From an uncultured Chthonomonas sp. (GTDB taxonomy: Bacteria; Armatimonadota; Chthonomonadetes; Chthonomonadales; Chthonomonadaceae), in assembly GCA_903919615.1 (NCBI GenBank), contig CAIXIX010000136.1, positions 1 to 64,000 of the forward strand: a stretch of DNA of 64,000 bases, given 5' to 3'. The notes below the pieces were generated by a model that searched no databases, was not told the DNA's origin, and saw only the letters and a list, made by a program, of their open reading frames with translations. This document shows, piece after piece, positions 20,826-32,258 of the stretch (positions are counted from its first letter, which is position 1; each line of letters begins with the position of its first letter). Position numbers and translations under genes: made by a program.

Positions 20826-20865
20826 TCCTTCGCTTTCGCATCAATTCGGACATATGCAAACGCTG
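20826..20865. promoter_or_regulatory. conserved upstream motif, copy 2
   Basis: TCCTTCGCTTTCGCATCAATTCGGACATATGC upstream of the third PEP-CTERM gene. Confidence 0.55.
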
Positions 20866-21048
20866 TATTATGTCAACGAGATCATGATCGAAATAGGCAA
20901 GGGGTATCGAAAGGAATTATTTCAATTGAAACAAGCAATTGCAATATCGCTTTAGAATTGTGATGTAATTCCAACAAATCCGTTCGCACGCCATTGATGT
21001 CGGTTGTCACCGCCGGCACGCGGCGTTTCATTCGAGAGGAAATCGTCG

Positions 21049-21612
21049 ATGAAAGTTCACGCAGCCATTTTATTGTGTTTTCTGGGGCCGACTCTGTGTG
21101 CTCGGACGGCAACCGCGCAGTCATACACATTTGTGGGCAGCTGGGACCTCGCAACTATAGACGGTGGCTACGGTAATTCCAGCAATCCGTATCTCTGGTT
21201 TAACAATCCGCTGTGTTATTCAGGTGTCTCTGCCGCTGCGCTTTTATTCGGCGGCAGTCCGGCCGACTATGTTACGTCGACAGTCGATAGCAATCCAGCA
21301 AACATCAACTTTGATGCATTTGTTGATGGTTACGGTTACGGTAACGATCTGTACTTGTATAGTCCAGCTCCAGACACGTTCTTTCTTCAGACGGATTCCG
21401 GCTACCAATTCGGATCTTCCTTTTCAGCTTACGTTGTTGACCACGCTCCATTCGACGGCTCAGGGTCATTTGTCAACTACGCTTTCAGAATAAATCCAAC
21501 ACCTGAACCTGGAGCATTTGCCGTTGCTGTTAGTTTAGGTATCACTGGGTTTGCTCTTATTCGCCGCAGACGCCGAAGCTTGATTCCCCAAAATTCAAAG
21601 GTCGGTCAATAA
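21049..21612 (+). CDS. PEP-CTERM sorting domain protein
   Basis: signal peptide; C-terminal TPEPGAFAVAVSLGITGFALIRRRRRS. Confidence 0.88.
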   Translation: MKVHAAILLCFLGPTLCARTATAQSYTFVGSWDLATIDGGYGNSSNPYLWFNNPLCYSGVSAAALLFGGSPADYVTSTVDSNPANINFDAFVDGYGYGNDLYLYSPAPDTFFLQTDSGYQFGSSFSAYVVDHAPFDGSGSFVNYAFRINPTPEPGAFAVAVSLGITGFALIRRRRRSLIPQNSKVGQ

Positions 21613-21667
21613 ACTTCGAAAAGGGCATGTTGCATATCGGTTTCGGCATTTAATTCGTAGGAAGAAT

Positions 21668-21702
21668 CCGCCCTGGTATTTCAACTTCCTGGGCGGGTTA
21701 TT
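21668..21702. terminator. convergent intergenic hairpin
   Basis: CCGCCCTGG...CCTGGGCGG followed by GTTATT. Confidence 0.5.
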
Positions 21703-21719
21703 AAAGAACGTACTTCGAA

Positions 21720-22427
21720 TCAACACTTCGCGGTTTTGCGCTTCTTACCAATCTGTCCTTTTGCCTGCACCTTGCGAATTACCTCGGCCGAGTCGGGAAT
21801 CTTGCAGGCTGTGTCTCCCATATCGACCATCACTGCGCCGATTTCTGCCGAGCATGCAAGGGCATACTCGGTGAGTGGCGCGATACAGGTTCCGATAGAG
21901 CCTACGAACCCATTCATGCTGGCTCGAACGCGGTTGGGGCTCGAATGGATACTGTTCTTGACCCGGGTAAGCAGCGACCTGTAAGCTTCAATATCCAACC
22001 TATCGTCCGGTGTAATGAGTGCGATGCTGGAGAGGGTACGCCACCCGGCGCAGGCGATGGTATCCACAGGCGAATTGATCCATTTATGGGCAATCTCCCA
22101 TCCGGCCGGGCTGCCCGCCGCAACCCAGGGAACGGTCGATTCGGATAGCAGCGACCAGTAGGCCGCATCCACCCACCGCTGCAGGTCATCCTCCGTCATT
22201 CGGGCATCATCGGCAATGAGCCCCGCAAGGTACATCGCGTCCGACACTCCCGTTGCATAGAGCTGAAGCGCAAGCTCATGATCGACCTTGACGCGCTTCT
22301 CGATGGTTTTCAGGTACTCGACCTTAACGCCATAGAACGGCTCACGCGCGCCATGCTTGACAAGGACTTTTTTGATCGACTCGGAGCCGTTCGCGCGCAA
22401 CTCCTCCATAACCTCATCGAACGTCAT
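21720..22427 (-). CDS. DNA alkylation repair (AlkD-like HEAT repeat) protein
   Basis: VMEELRANGSESIKKVLVKHGAREPFYGVKVEYLKTI...WIDSPVDTIACAGWRTLSS-type repeats. Confidence 0.88.
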   Translation of the reverse strand: MTFDEVMEELRANGSESIKKVLVKHGAREPFYGVKVEYLKTIEKRVKVDHELALQLYATGVSDAMYLAGLIADDARMTEDDLQRWVDAAYWSLLSESTVPWVAAGSPAGWEIAHKWINSPVDTIACAGWRTLSSIALITPDDRLDIEAYRSLLTRVKNSIHSSPNRVRASMNGFVGSIGTCIAPLTEYALACSAEIGAVMVDMGDTACKIPDSAEVIRKVQAKGQIGKKRKTAKC

Positions 22428-22792
22428 GACTAATTCACCTTGTTTCCTGGTTTGAGAATATGATCGCAGTACTGGATCGATTGCGCCAATCGAGGCGCAT
22501 CTAGTAGGAAATAATTGCACATTTCGAGCAACAGATCTGCTGATTTTACCTGAAGCTTGGCGTCGCTCACGTTCCGGCTTTAGTCGGAGTTTTGAAGCTT
22601 CCTCGGCCGGTGCAATCTTGCACCTGAACCAAATTCTCAGAATAGGCAACTCCCTTCGCTCTGCCGACAATAACTAGGGTACAAAACTCTGCCGTTGATA
22701 CCACGAGCTAGCTATGCTATAATCCGTGCTATCACGAAATAGCTTTCCCGTTTCAGCATTGGCCAATTGATACGCATGGAAGAAAACTGACC

Positions 22793-23845
22793 GTGAGACG
22801 CCCTACTGGACATCCTACTATCGCGACTATCGCGGCGCATATGGGCGTGTCGCGAGCGACAGTCACGCATGTTCTCAACGGTCGAGCCACGGAACAGCGC
22901 ATTCATCCGGAGACTCAGAAGCGAGTTCTGGAGGCTGCACGCGAGCTTGGCTACCGCCCAAACGCTGCCGCCCGGGCGATCCGTTCAGGTAAGTTTGGCA
23001 GCGTAGCGCTCATTCAGTCTCAACTTGGGCAGTATCTGCCCTCAGAACTACTGTATGGCCTTACTTCCGCATTAGTGGCGCGGGATATGCTGCTCGTGCT
23101 AACTCAGATTGCAAATATCGACGCTGCCGGCGATTCGTATGTGGCGCAAACGATGCGCGAGTTATCGGTGGATGGCGTATTCGTCAATCGCCATGGCGGC
23201 GCCCCGCCTCCGTACCTCGATCGGATTATTAAGCTAAGAATTCCTGCGGTGTTTCTCAATTCGAAGCAGGAGTTTGATGCCATCTATCCGGACGACTTTC
23301 AGGGCGGCGAGTTGGCTACAGCGTTCCTGCTCGTTCTGCAGCACGAGCGGATCGCTTACGTCGAGTCGGAGTTACGGCGCGTTCCCCACTATAGCGAGAC
23401 GGATCGGCGATCGGGTTATGAGCGCACTATGGCATCCGCAGGAAAGGCGCCATGGGTCTATCAACTTCCCGTAGATTGGCGTTCGCCGGGTGGTGGTAGC
23501 GAAGATCAGCGCATGTTGGCGGCGGTGGCGCTGTTAGATAGGCCCAACCGTCCGACCGCGGTGCTTGCCTACGAGTTCGGCGAATCGATGGCCGTCGTGC
23601 GCGCCGCACTAACTCTCGGGTTGCGGATCCCGGAGGATTTGTCGCTTATCCAGTTTCACAACCGGATCGACCCTGGCGCGTTTATTCCCGTTCACACAGT
23701 TAGCAATATGATGCAGCAGGTCGGTGAGAGCGCTGTCGGAATGCTGCTCGAGAAGATTGCAAAGCCGGATGCTGCACTGCCCTCAAAGGCAATTCCGGAG
23801 ATTCTCATCGAAGGCGCTACGTGCTTGCCATTTCGGCGCGATTAA
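22793..23845 (+). CDS. LacI family transcriptional regulator
   Basis: TIATIAAHMGVSRATVTHVLNGR...RVLEAARELGYRPNAAARAIRSG; GTG start. Confidence 0.95.
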   Translation: MRRPTGHPTIATIAAHMGVSRATVTHVLNGRATEQRIHPETQKRVLEAARELGYRPNAAARAIRSGKFGSVALIQSQLGQYLPSELLYGLTSALVARDMLLVLTQIANIDAAGDSYVAQTMRELSVDGVFVNRHGGAPPPYLDRIIKLRIPAVFLNSKQEFDAIYPDDFQGGELATAFLLVLQHERIAYVESELRRVPHYSETDRRSGYERTMASAGKAPWVYQLPVDWRSPGGGSEDQRMLAAVALLDRPNRPTAVLAYEFGESMAVVRAALTLGLRIPEDLSLIQFHNRIDPGAFIPVHTVSNMMQQVGESAVGMLLEKIAKPDAALPSKAIPEILIEGATCLPFRRD

Positions 23846-24262
23846 TGGATTGCCCAACGGCATAGCCGCAACCAATGAAGAGGCTCACGCAAAGCACGAC
23901 CCCGTTAGGAATGAAAGCGGATGCAGTGTACCTGAGGCGCGGCTTCCTTCGACCGCCGTTTGATATCACAATTCGATAGGACAGGGCCGCTTGTTGCTTT
24001 CGGAGCCTCGCTCCCCTCCCTAACCCTCCCCTGATTCGCTCGCAAGCTCGCAGGGGCGGGGACAAGTTCGGCGCCTCCGGAAGACAACGCGTCTCGGAAT
24101 TGGTGGCGTGAAAGAAGAGACTCACGCAAAGAACGCAAAGCCTGAGAAATGCGAATTAGCGGCGATAACGCTTACTGAAACATGGCTTATTGCGAAGCTC
24201 AAGCAATATATACTCCAAGGCTTATGGCCTTGCAGCACGTTAAAACTGGAGGAACAGAAACC

Positions 24263-26290
24263 ATGCGCTGGCTCGCAAAATCAACGGTGAAATTCTGGTC
24301 GCGTTTCGTGAAGACGGCAGCATTGGCTGGCGTCGTATGCGGTGTTGCACGCGCCGATGTAACAGGAACTCTGAATGTCGACCTTGGTAATCCAGGCCCG
24401 AATATACCGCCACAATTCTTCGGACTGATGACGGAGGAGATCAACCATTCCTACGATGGTGGGTTGTACGCTGAGCTGATTCAGAACCGATCATTTCAGG
24501 ACCCGGTGCGAAACCCAGCGAGCATGCCGGTTCACTGGTCGACGGTTGGGTCGGGCAAGGCTTCGACGGATCGGTCCAACCCCGTTAATTCGGCGCTGCC
24601 GATTAGCCTGCGTCTGGACCTATCGGGCAGTAAAGCAGGAGTGGCAAACGACGGCTACTGGGGCATCCCTGTTCGGCCGGATACCACGTACTCAGCGACC
24701 TTCTATGTAAGATCGGAGGGTTTTAGTGGACCTGTGACGACCTCCTTAGAAACCGAAGATGGGAGCACGTCGTTTGCCAGCGCGGCTACTCCGCCAATCA
24801 CCAATGCATGGCGAAAGGTCACACTCAAACTCAAGACAGATCCTGGCGCCCCGACAACTTCTAAGGCAAGATTCGTTTTATCAGCGAGTGGCACGGGCAG
24901 AATCTGGTTCAGCCTGGTTTCACTCTTTCCGCCGACGTACCAGAATGCGCAAAATGGCCTCCGCCCCGACCTTATGCAGCTCCTCAGCGAGCTCAAACCG
25001 AAGTTCATTCGTCTGCCCGGAGGTAACTATGCGGAGGGCGGGCGCTTCTCCGATAGGTTCAACTGGAAGCAGATGATCGGCCCGGTCGACGCCCGGCCCG
25101 GCCACATGGGCTGCTGGGGATACCGCTCGTCCGACGGATTTGGCATGCCCGAGTACCTGCTCTGGTGCAAGCAGCTTGGCGCAGAGCCGGTGTTGGCGCT
25201 CTTCGCAGGATACGTGCTAAATGGGGACCACTTCTTAGCCGGTAGCCAGGAGATGGCCATATATACACAGGAGGCGCTGGACGAGATTGAATATGTCAGC
25301 GGTTCTGCTAAGAGCAAGTGGGGAAAGCTGCGTGCTGCCGATGGATTTCAGGAGCCCTTCACACTGCGCTATGTTGAGATAGGCAATGAGGACTGGTTCG
25401 ACAGGTCTGGCAGCTACAACGGAAGGTTTACGCAGATGGCGACAGCCATTCACAAACGTTACCCTAAGCTTAAGATCATTGCGACCGCTCCGGTTAGCGG
25501 TTTCAAGCCCGACCTGTATGATGACCATTTCTACCGCAGCGCGCATCAGCTTGTGCAGATGGCAACTCTGTACGACAAGCCATCCGGGATGGCTGCGCCG
25601 CTTACATTTAATGGAGGCGGCTGGAACGGACGGCAGCCGGACGGCATCAAGACATTTGTTGGTGAATGGGCGGCACAGGAAGGTCGCCCAACACCGAACC
25701 TCAGTTCCGCGTTGGGGGATGCAGCGTTTGTAATGGGGCTGGAAAAGAACTCCGATGCTGTGTTGATGGAGTGCTATGCTCCACTCTTCGTAAACGTGAG
25801 CCCGGCCGACACCGAAAAGGGATACCCCAAGGCGATGCAATGGAATACGAATCTGATCGGGTACGACGCTCTGCACAGCTTTGGTTCGGCGAGTTATTAC
25901 GCTCAGGTGATGTTGGCGCAGAACAAGGGCGACGTGGTCTTGCCTGCGCTGCTGACAATCGCCGACACAGGTTCGGCGCCGAACCTGCATCCCCACTCCC
26001 TCGTTGCTACGGCCACACTATCTAAAGCTGAGAACACGGTGCTGGTAAAGGTTGTAAATGCAGGTGATCAGGCGGAAGAGATAGAGATCCGACTTAACGG
26101 CGCAGCGCACGTTGAGCCAACCGGAACTGCGCTGTTGCTAACTGGTGAGCCAGAAGGGGTCAACTCGGTAGATGAGCCGCAGAAATTCGCGCCGCGCAAA
26201 GAGGTCATCTCCGATGCCGGGATGACGTTTCATCGAACGTTTCCACCTCATTCTTTCACGATCGTGCGACTCAGAGTTTCGGCGAAGTAA
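24263..26290 (+). CDS. alpha-L-arabinofuranosidase, GH51-like
   Basis: FFGLMTEEINHSYDGGLYAELIQNRSFQ, KFIRLPGGNYAEG, YVEIGNEDWF. Confidence 0.92.
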   Translation: MRWLAKSTVKFWSRFVKTAALAGVVCGVARADVTGTLNVDLGNPGPNIPPQFFGLMTEEINHSYDGGLYAELIQNRSFQDPVRNPASMPVHWSTVGSGKASTDRSNPVNSALPISLRLDLSGSKAGVANDGYWGIPVRPDTTYSATFYVRSEGFSGPVTTSLETEDGSTSFASAATPPITNAWRKVTLKLKTDPGAPTTSKARFVLSASGTGRIWFSLVSLFPPTYQNAQNGLRPDLMQLLSELKPKFIRLPGGNYAEGGRFSDRFNWKQMIGPVDARPGHMGCWGYRSSDGFGMPEYLLWCKQLGAEPVLALFAGYVLNGDHFLAGSQEMAIYTQEALDEIEYVSGSAKSKWGKLRAADGFQEPFTLRYVEIGNEDWFDRSGSYNGRFTQMATAIHKRYPKLKIIATAPVSGFKPDLYDDHFYRSAHQLVQMATLYDKPSGMAAPLTFNGGGWNGRQPDGIKTFVGEWAAQEGRPTPNLSSALGDAAFVMGLEKNSDAVLMECYAPLFVNVSPADTEKGYPKAMQWNTNLIGYDALHSFGSASYYAQVMLAQNKGDVVLPALLTIADTGSAPNLHPHSLVATATLSKAENTVLVKVVNAGDQAEEIEIRLNGAAHVEPTGTALLLTGEPEGVNSVDEPQKFAPRKEVISDAGMTFHRTFPPHSFTIVRLRVSAK

Positions 26291-26341
26291 CAATATCACC
26301 GACGTTGTGCATGTGCCACGTCTATCAAAGGAGATTCGCGT

Positions 26342-28348
26342 ATGAGCTTAGCATTACTCATGCTGGCGCTGCTGCCACTGAATGCCCAGGGACAGCCGCA
26401 GGCTGCCATGGACGGAGTGCCTGCAACTACTAATGTGAGCGGGGCTCAGTATCCCAGGATTACAGCCGACTCTCGTGTGATCTTCCGCGTCAAGGCGCCT
26501 GACGCGCAAAAGGTGGAGTTCGATCTCGGCAAGCGTTATCTCGCACAGAAGGACGCCGAGGGCAACTGGACAGCCACGACCGATCCGCAGGCGCCTGGGT
26601 TCCACTACTACTTTCTCTGGATCGATGGGGTGCGGGTGAGCGACCCAGCCAGCGAGTCTTTTTATGGGACCGGCAGGCAGGCAAGCGGTATAGAGGTTTC
26701 CGAGAAGGATGTCGATTACTATCTGCCAAGAGACGTGCCACACGGCGATGTGCGCGAGCAGTGGTACCATTCGGCCACAACCGCTTCATGGCGGCGTGTA
26801 TATATTTACACGCCACCCGGCTACGACGCAGACCGCGAAACCAAATATCCTGTTCTGTACCTACAGCATGGCGCCGGTGAGGATGAGCGCGGCTGGTCGA
26901 CGCAGGGTCGGGTTGCGTTTATTATGGACAACCTGATTGCGGAGAAGAAGGCCCGGCCAATGCTCGTCGTGATGGAGAAAGGGTACGCTGCCAAACCAGG
27001 CGATACGCCCGCACCAGGCAGGCCTGATTTTAGCCGCATGTTCCAGGCATTTGATGAGGTTGTATCGAAAGACCTCGTGCCGTATATCGATTCAAGATTC
27101 AGAACGCTTGCAGATCGTGATCACCGCGCGCTCGCCGGGCTATCGATGGGCGGGATGCAGGCCTACAACATCGGACTAAACCACCTCGATATTTTCTCCT
27201 ACATAGGAGGTTTCAGCGGCGCCGGCGGCGGGTTTGGCGGTGGTACGTTCGATCCCAAAACTGCGAACAACGGAGTATTGGCAGACGCAGATACATTTAA
27301 TCGACGCGTTCACGCGCTTTTCCTGAGTATCGGCACTACCGAGCCGCAGCGGATGCAGGATAGTGTGAGAGGATACCACGATGCCCTTTCGAAGGCTGGC
27401 ATCAAGACCGTCTTCTATGAATCGCTGGGCACCTCCCACGAATGGCTTACGTGGAGGCGGAGCCTGCATGAATTTGCGCCGCTCCTGTTTCAAGGTCAGG
27501 GCGCCGGGCAGGCGTCCGGAAATGCGCCCCCCCAGCGCGGCCCTGGAGGCTTCGGCGGTCCCATTAAGCTAAATGCAGACGACATCCAGGCCTATCCTGA
27601 ACCCCCGAATGGAATCAATGCGAACCGACAGGGGATTGCGCACGGCAAGCTGGAGATGATTGAATACGATTCCAAATCGGTAGGGACGAAGCGCAAGATG
27701 CAGGTTTACACTCCGCCGGGATACTCGCCAGACAAGATGTACCCGGTGCTCTATCTGCTTCATGGGATAGGCGGCGATGAGACGGAATGGGAGCGCTTTT
27801 CTCACCCGGGCCTCATGTTAGATAACCTGCTGGCGGATGGCAAGTCGACTCCAATGATCATCGTGTTGCCGAACGGACGCGCGCAAAAGAACGATCGCGC
27901 CGAGGGTAATGTCTATGCCACCGCTCCTGCGTTTGCTGCATTTGAACAGGACCTGCTTCAGGATGTGATTCCGACAATCCAGGCACGCTACTCCGTGCAG
28001 GCAGACCGGGAACACCGCGCGCTCGCCGGGCTTTCTATGGGCGGCGGACAGTCGCTCAATTTCGGTATGGCGCACATAGATACGTTCGCCTGGGTCGGTG
28101 GCTTCTCATCGGCTCCAAATACGAAGCCACCGGCCCAGCTCATGCCCGACCCTGCTGAAGCAAAGAAACTGAAGCTGCTCTGGCTCTCTGTTGGCAACAA
28201 GGATGGCCTGCTGCGCATCAGCCAGGGGGTGCATACTTACCTGAAGGAGAAGGGTGTACCGCACGTGTGGAATGTGGATGGCCATGCCCATGATCCCACT
28301 GAGTGGACAAACAATCTGTACTACTTCCTGCAACAGGTGTTCCATTAA
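26342..28348 (+). CDS. secreted esterase with two CE1-like alpha/beta-hydrolase domains (feruloyl/acetyl xylan esterase-like)
   Basis: two copies of HRALAGLSMGG(M/G)Q and YPVLYLxHGxGxDExxW; N-terminal CBM48-like segment. Confidence 0.9.
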   Translation: MSLALLMLALLPLNAQGQPQAAMDGVPATTNVSGAQYPRITADSRVIFRVKAPDAQKVEFDLGKRYLAQKDAEGNWTATTDPQAPGFHYYFLWIDGVRVSDPASESFYGTGRQASGIEVSEKDVDYYLPRDVPHGDVREQWYHSATTASWRRVYIYTPPGYDADRETKYPVLYLQHGAGEDERGWSTQGRVAFIMDNLIAEKKARPMLVVMEKGYAAKPGDTPAPGRPDFSRMFQAFDEVVSKDLVPYIDSRFRTLADRDHRALAGLSMGGMQAYNIGLNHLDIFSYIGGFSGAGGGFGGGTFDPKTANNGVLADADTFNRRVHALFLSIGTTEPQRMQDSVRGYHDALSKAGIKTVFYESLGTSHEWLTWRRSLHEFAPLLFQGQGAGQASGNAPPQRGPGGFGGPIKLNADDIQAYPEPPNGINANRQGIAHGKLEMIEYDSKSVGTKRKMQVYTPPGYSPDKMYPVLYLLHGIGGDETEWERFSHPGLMLDNLLADGKSTPMIIVLPNGRAQKNDRAEGNVYATAPAFAAFEQDLLQDVIPTIQARYSVQADREHRALAGLSMGGGQSLNFGMAHIDTFAWVGGFSSAPNTKPPAQLMPDPAEAKKLKLLWLSVGNKDGLLRISQGVHTYLKEKGVPHVWNVDGHAHDPTEWTNNLYYFLQQVFH

Positions 28349-28366
28349 AACCCTCGCGTCGCCCTG

Positions 28367-29974
28367 ATGGAGTGCAATCGAATGTACCGAGCTGTTTCAG
28401 TGCTGGTGACGGTTATCGTTATTCTGGTTTCAGGATTAGGTATGGAAACTTCGATAGCTCAGCATGCCGATGCCACAAACCCGATCATTTGGGCCGATGT
28501 CCCAGACCCGTCGGTCATCCGCGTTGGCGACACCTACTACATGAGCAGCACGACGATGCATATGAGCCCGGGGCTTCCGATTATGAAGTCCCGGGATCTC
28601 GTGAACTGGCGACTCGTTGGATACGCCTACGATAAGCTTGAAGAGAATGACTCTCTGAACCTTCAGAACGACAGGAGCGCATACGGTCAGGGTTCGTGGG
28701 CCAGCAGCTTGCGATATCACGATGGCGTATTTTACGTGTCGACCTTTTCCAGTACGACGGGCAAGACGCATATCTACACAACCCGAGACATTGAGCATGG
28801 CCCCTGGGCTGCGAAATCATTTCGCCCTGCCCTGCACGACCATTCTCTCTTTTTCGAAGAGGATGGACGCGTCTACATGGTCCACGGAGCCGGAAACGTC
28901 CGGCTAACCGAACTCGAACCCGACCTGTCCGGGATAAAGCCCGGCGGAACGGATCAGACGATCATTCCAAACGCAAGCCTTGCTGCCGGCCCAAACGTTG
29001 GGCTTCCCGCTGAGGGCTCCCAGCTCTACAAGATCAATGGCAAGTACTATGTGTTCATGATCACCTGGCCGAGGGGCGGGATGCGCACTGAGCTGGTATT
29101 TCGATCCGATCACCTCACCGGTCCATACGAAGGCCGGATTGCCCTGCAGGACCAGGGTGTTGCGCAGGGAAGCCTGATAGACACTCCTAAAGGCGACTGG
29201 TATGCTCTCCTGTTTCAAGACCATGGCGCTGTTGGTCGCACACCTTTCCTGGTGCCTGTAACGTGGAAGGATGGGTGGCCAATTCTGGGCATAGACGGCA
29301 TGGCGCCTGCACGTCTCAACATCGGCACAAGCCAGCGACCGGTTCCGGAAGTGGTAGCTTCGGACGAATTCACCCGCCGTCCCGGTCAGCCTGCGCTTCC
29401 TATAGTGTGGCAGTGGAATCACAATCCAGACAACCGTCTCTGGTCCATTTCAGAGCGCCCCGGGTTCCTCCGGATTCGCACCGGGCGAGTGGATGCCGAC
29501 TTCCTGTCGGCCCGTAACACGCTAACACAGCGCACGTTCGGCCCGCAGTGCTCGGGAGCGATCGCAATGGACGTTAGCGAGATGAAGAGCGGAGATTATG
29601 CCGGGCTGGGTCTGCTTCAGAAGAAGTATGGATTCGTAGGCGTGAAGGCAGTGGACAATTCGAAGCAGATTGTGATGGTGAGCGCGGATGGCGCAGTTCC
29701 GAACGAGGTGGAGGGCGTCCCTCTGTCTCAGAAAGTGGTTTACCTGAAAGCAGAATGCGACTTCCGGAATCGGACCGACCGGGCTCAATTCTACTACAGT
29801 CTTGATGGCAAGATTTGGACCGCCATTGGTAAGCCCCTTCACATGGTCTACACGCTTCCGCATTTCATGGGCTACCGCTTCGCGCTCTTCAACTTCGCGA
29901 CCCAATCTGCCGGCGGCGCGGTGGATTTCGACTACTTCAGGGTGTCCGCAGACTTGACAGCCGCGACACCATAA
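28367..29974 (+). CDS. glycoside hydrolase family 43 protein
   Basis: NPIIWADVPDPSVIRVGDTYYMSSTTMHMSPGLPIMKSRDLVNW. Confidence 0.94.
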   Translation: MECNRMYRAVSVLVTVIVILVSGLGMETSIAQHADATNPIIWADVPDPSVIRVGDTYYMSSTTMHMSPGLPIMKSRDLVNWRLVGYAYDKLEENDSLNLQNDRSAYGQGSWASSLRYHDGVFYVSTFSSTTGKTHIYTTRDIEHGPWAAKSFRPALHDHSLFFEEDGRVYMVHGAGNVRLTELEPDLSGIKPGGTDQTIIPNASLAAGPNVGLPAEGSQLYKINGKYYVFMITWPRGGMRTELVFRSDHLTGPYEGRIALQDQGVAQGSLIDTPKGDWYALLFQDHGAVGRTPFLVPVTWKDGWPILGIDGMAPARLNIGTSQRPVPEVVASDEFTRRPGQPALPIVWQWNHNPDNRLWSISERPGFLRIRTGRVDADFLSARNTLTQRTFGPQCSGAIAMDVSEMKSGDYAGLGLLQKKYGFVGVKAVDNSKQIVMVSADGAVPNEVEGVPLSQKVVYLKAECDFRNRTDRAQFYYSLDGKIWTAIGKPLHMVYTLPHFMGYRFALFNFATQSAGGAVDFDYFRVSADLTAATP

Positions 29975-30817
<843 letters not shown>

Positions 30818-30883
30818 CAAAGTTGACATGCTCGGTTAGCGATCTAACGAGCTTCGCACTATTTAGACCGAAAGGAAGTTCGC

Positions 30884-32149
30884 ATGAAGACCTCTCGCGT
30901 AACCCTTAACCTGCAGATCGGTTCAATCACCGGAATATTCCTCGCTACGGGAACGGCCGCTCAGCTCGCAAATGCCCCAACTCTCAAGGATTCGTACAAA
31001 AAGCAATTTCGCGTCGGAGTGGCGATAAATCGATCCATTGCCACCGGTGAAGGCAGCTTCAATCGGAGTGTTGAGCAGGTTCAGAAAGATATCTCGTTGA
31101 CTAAAGAGCAGTTTAACCAGATATCCCCTGAAAACGACCTGAAGTGGAGTCTCATTCATCCGCGTGAGGGCGCCGAAGGCTACAATTTCGGCCCGGCGGA
31201 CGCGTATGTGGACTTCGGCGTGAAAAACCACATGCTCATTGTCGGCCACACTCTCGTCTGGCATGGGCAGACCCCTGGTTGGGTCTTTGCCGCCACAACT
31301 CCGGCCGATGCGGCGAAAACTTCAGTGCAGACGCCGCCTGCGCAGGCGAACGGACCGGGGGCCATGCCGAGAGGCGGACGGCCCGGGCGCGGTTTTGGCG
31401 GTTTCGATATCAATGCTCCGCACGCTACGCGCGATGAGCTGCTTCAGAGAATGCGCGAGCACATTCACACGGTCGTTGGCCGATACAAGGGCAAAATTAA
31501 GGTTTGGGACGTCGTGAACGAAGCCATCGCCGATGGCGGCCCAGAGATCCTTCGCGTTTCGCCCTGGCAGCAGATTATCGGACCCGATTTCATTGCGAAA
31601 GCTTTTGAGTATGCCCATGAGGCTGATCCTCGTGCAATATTGCGATACAACGACTACGGTCTGGAAAATCCGGCCAAGCGGCTAAAACTGATCGCACTGA
31701 TTAGGGACCTACAGGCAAAGAAGGTTCCGGTTATGGCTATCGGCACGCAAACGCATGTCAACGTCTCCTGGCCGAGTTTTGAAGTCGAAGATACGACGTT
31801 AACTGAGCTTGAGTCGTTGGGTTTGCCGATACACGTAACGGAGCTTGATGTTAACGGCGCAGAGGGCGGGCAGCGCAATAGCGGAGCGGATATCGCGAAC
31901 AATGCGGCTGCGACGCAGGGCGGCCTAGTTGATGATGCCAATCAGCGGCTCGCAAATCAGTATGCAAATCTGTTTAGAGCCTTCGCGAAGCACAGGTCCG
32001 TTAAAGTGGTGACGATGTGGGGCATAAACGACGGCGTTTCCTGGCGCGCTAACGGTAAGCCGCTGCTGTTTGATAACAACGACACGCCAAAACCAGCCTT
32101 TGACGCGGTGATCCGAGCCGTTAAGGAAAGCTCACAGAACTCGAACTAG
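30884..32149 (+). CDS. endo-1,4-beta-xylanase, GH10
   Basis: FNQISPENDLKW, GHTLVWHGQTPGWV, VWDVVNEAI, HVTELDV, MWGINDGVSW. Confidence 0.96.
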   Translation: MKTSRVTLNLQIGSITGIFLATGTAAQLANAPTLKDSYKKQFRVGVAINRSIATGEGSFNRSVEQVQKDISLTKEQFNQISPENDLKWSLIHPREGAEGYNFGPADAYVDFGVKNHMLIVGHTLVWHGQTPGWVFAATTPADAAKTSVQTPPAQANGPGAMPRGGRPGRGFGGFDINAPHATRDELLQRMREHIHTVVGRYKGKIKVWDVVNEAIADGGPEILRVSPWQQIIGPDFIAKAFEYAHEADPRAILRYNDYGLENPAKRLKLIALIRDLQAKKVPVMAIGTQTHVNVSWPSFEVEDTTLTELESLGLPIHVTELDVNGAEGGQRNSGADIANNAAATQGGLVDDANQRLANQYANLFRAFAKHRSVKVVTMWGINDGVSWRANGKPLLFDNNDTPKPAFDAVIRAVKESSQNSN

Positions 32150-32258
32150 CTCGTGGATCTACAACCCAACGAGTAAAGATGTTAGTGAACATCCTCTGTC
32201 ATCACACCGTCTCACTTGCAGTCGCAATTGCCGAAAAAAGGCGAGGGCGTTCAACTCA

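Noticed and set aside
23870-24130. CTCACGCAAAG repeats near 23880, 24120 and 32870
   Set aside because: Very short matches in intergenic sequence; noted as possible repeat debris but too weak to call.
24182-24262. N-terminal extension of the GH51 ORF
   Set aside because: Signal-peptide-like start with RBS is at 24263; upstream residues look non-coding.
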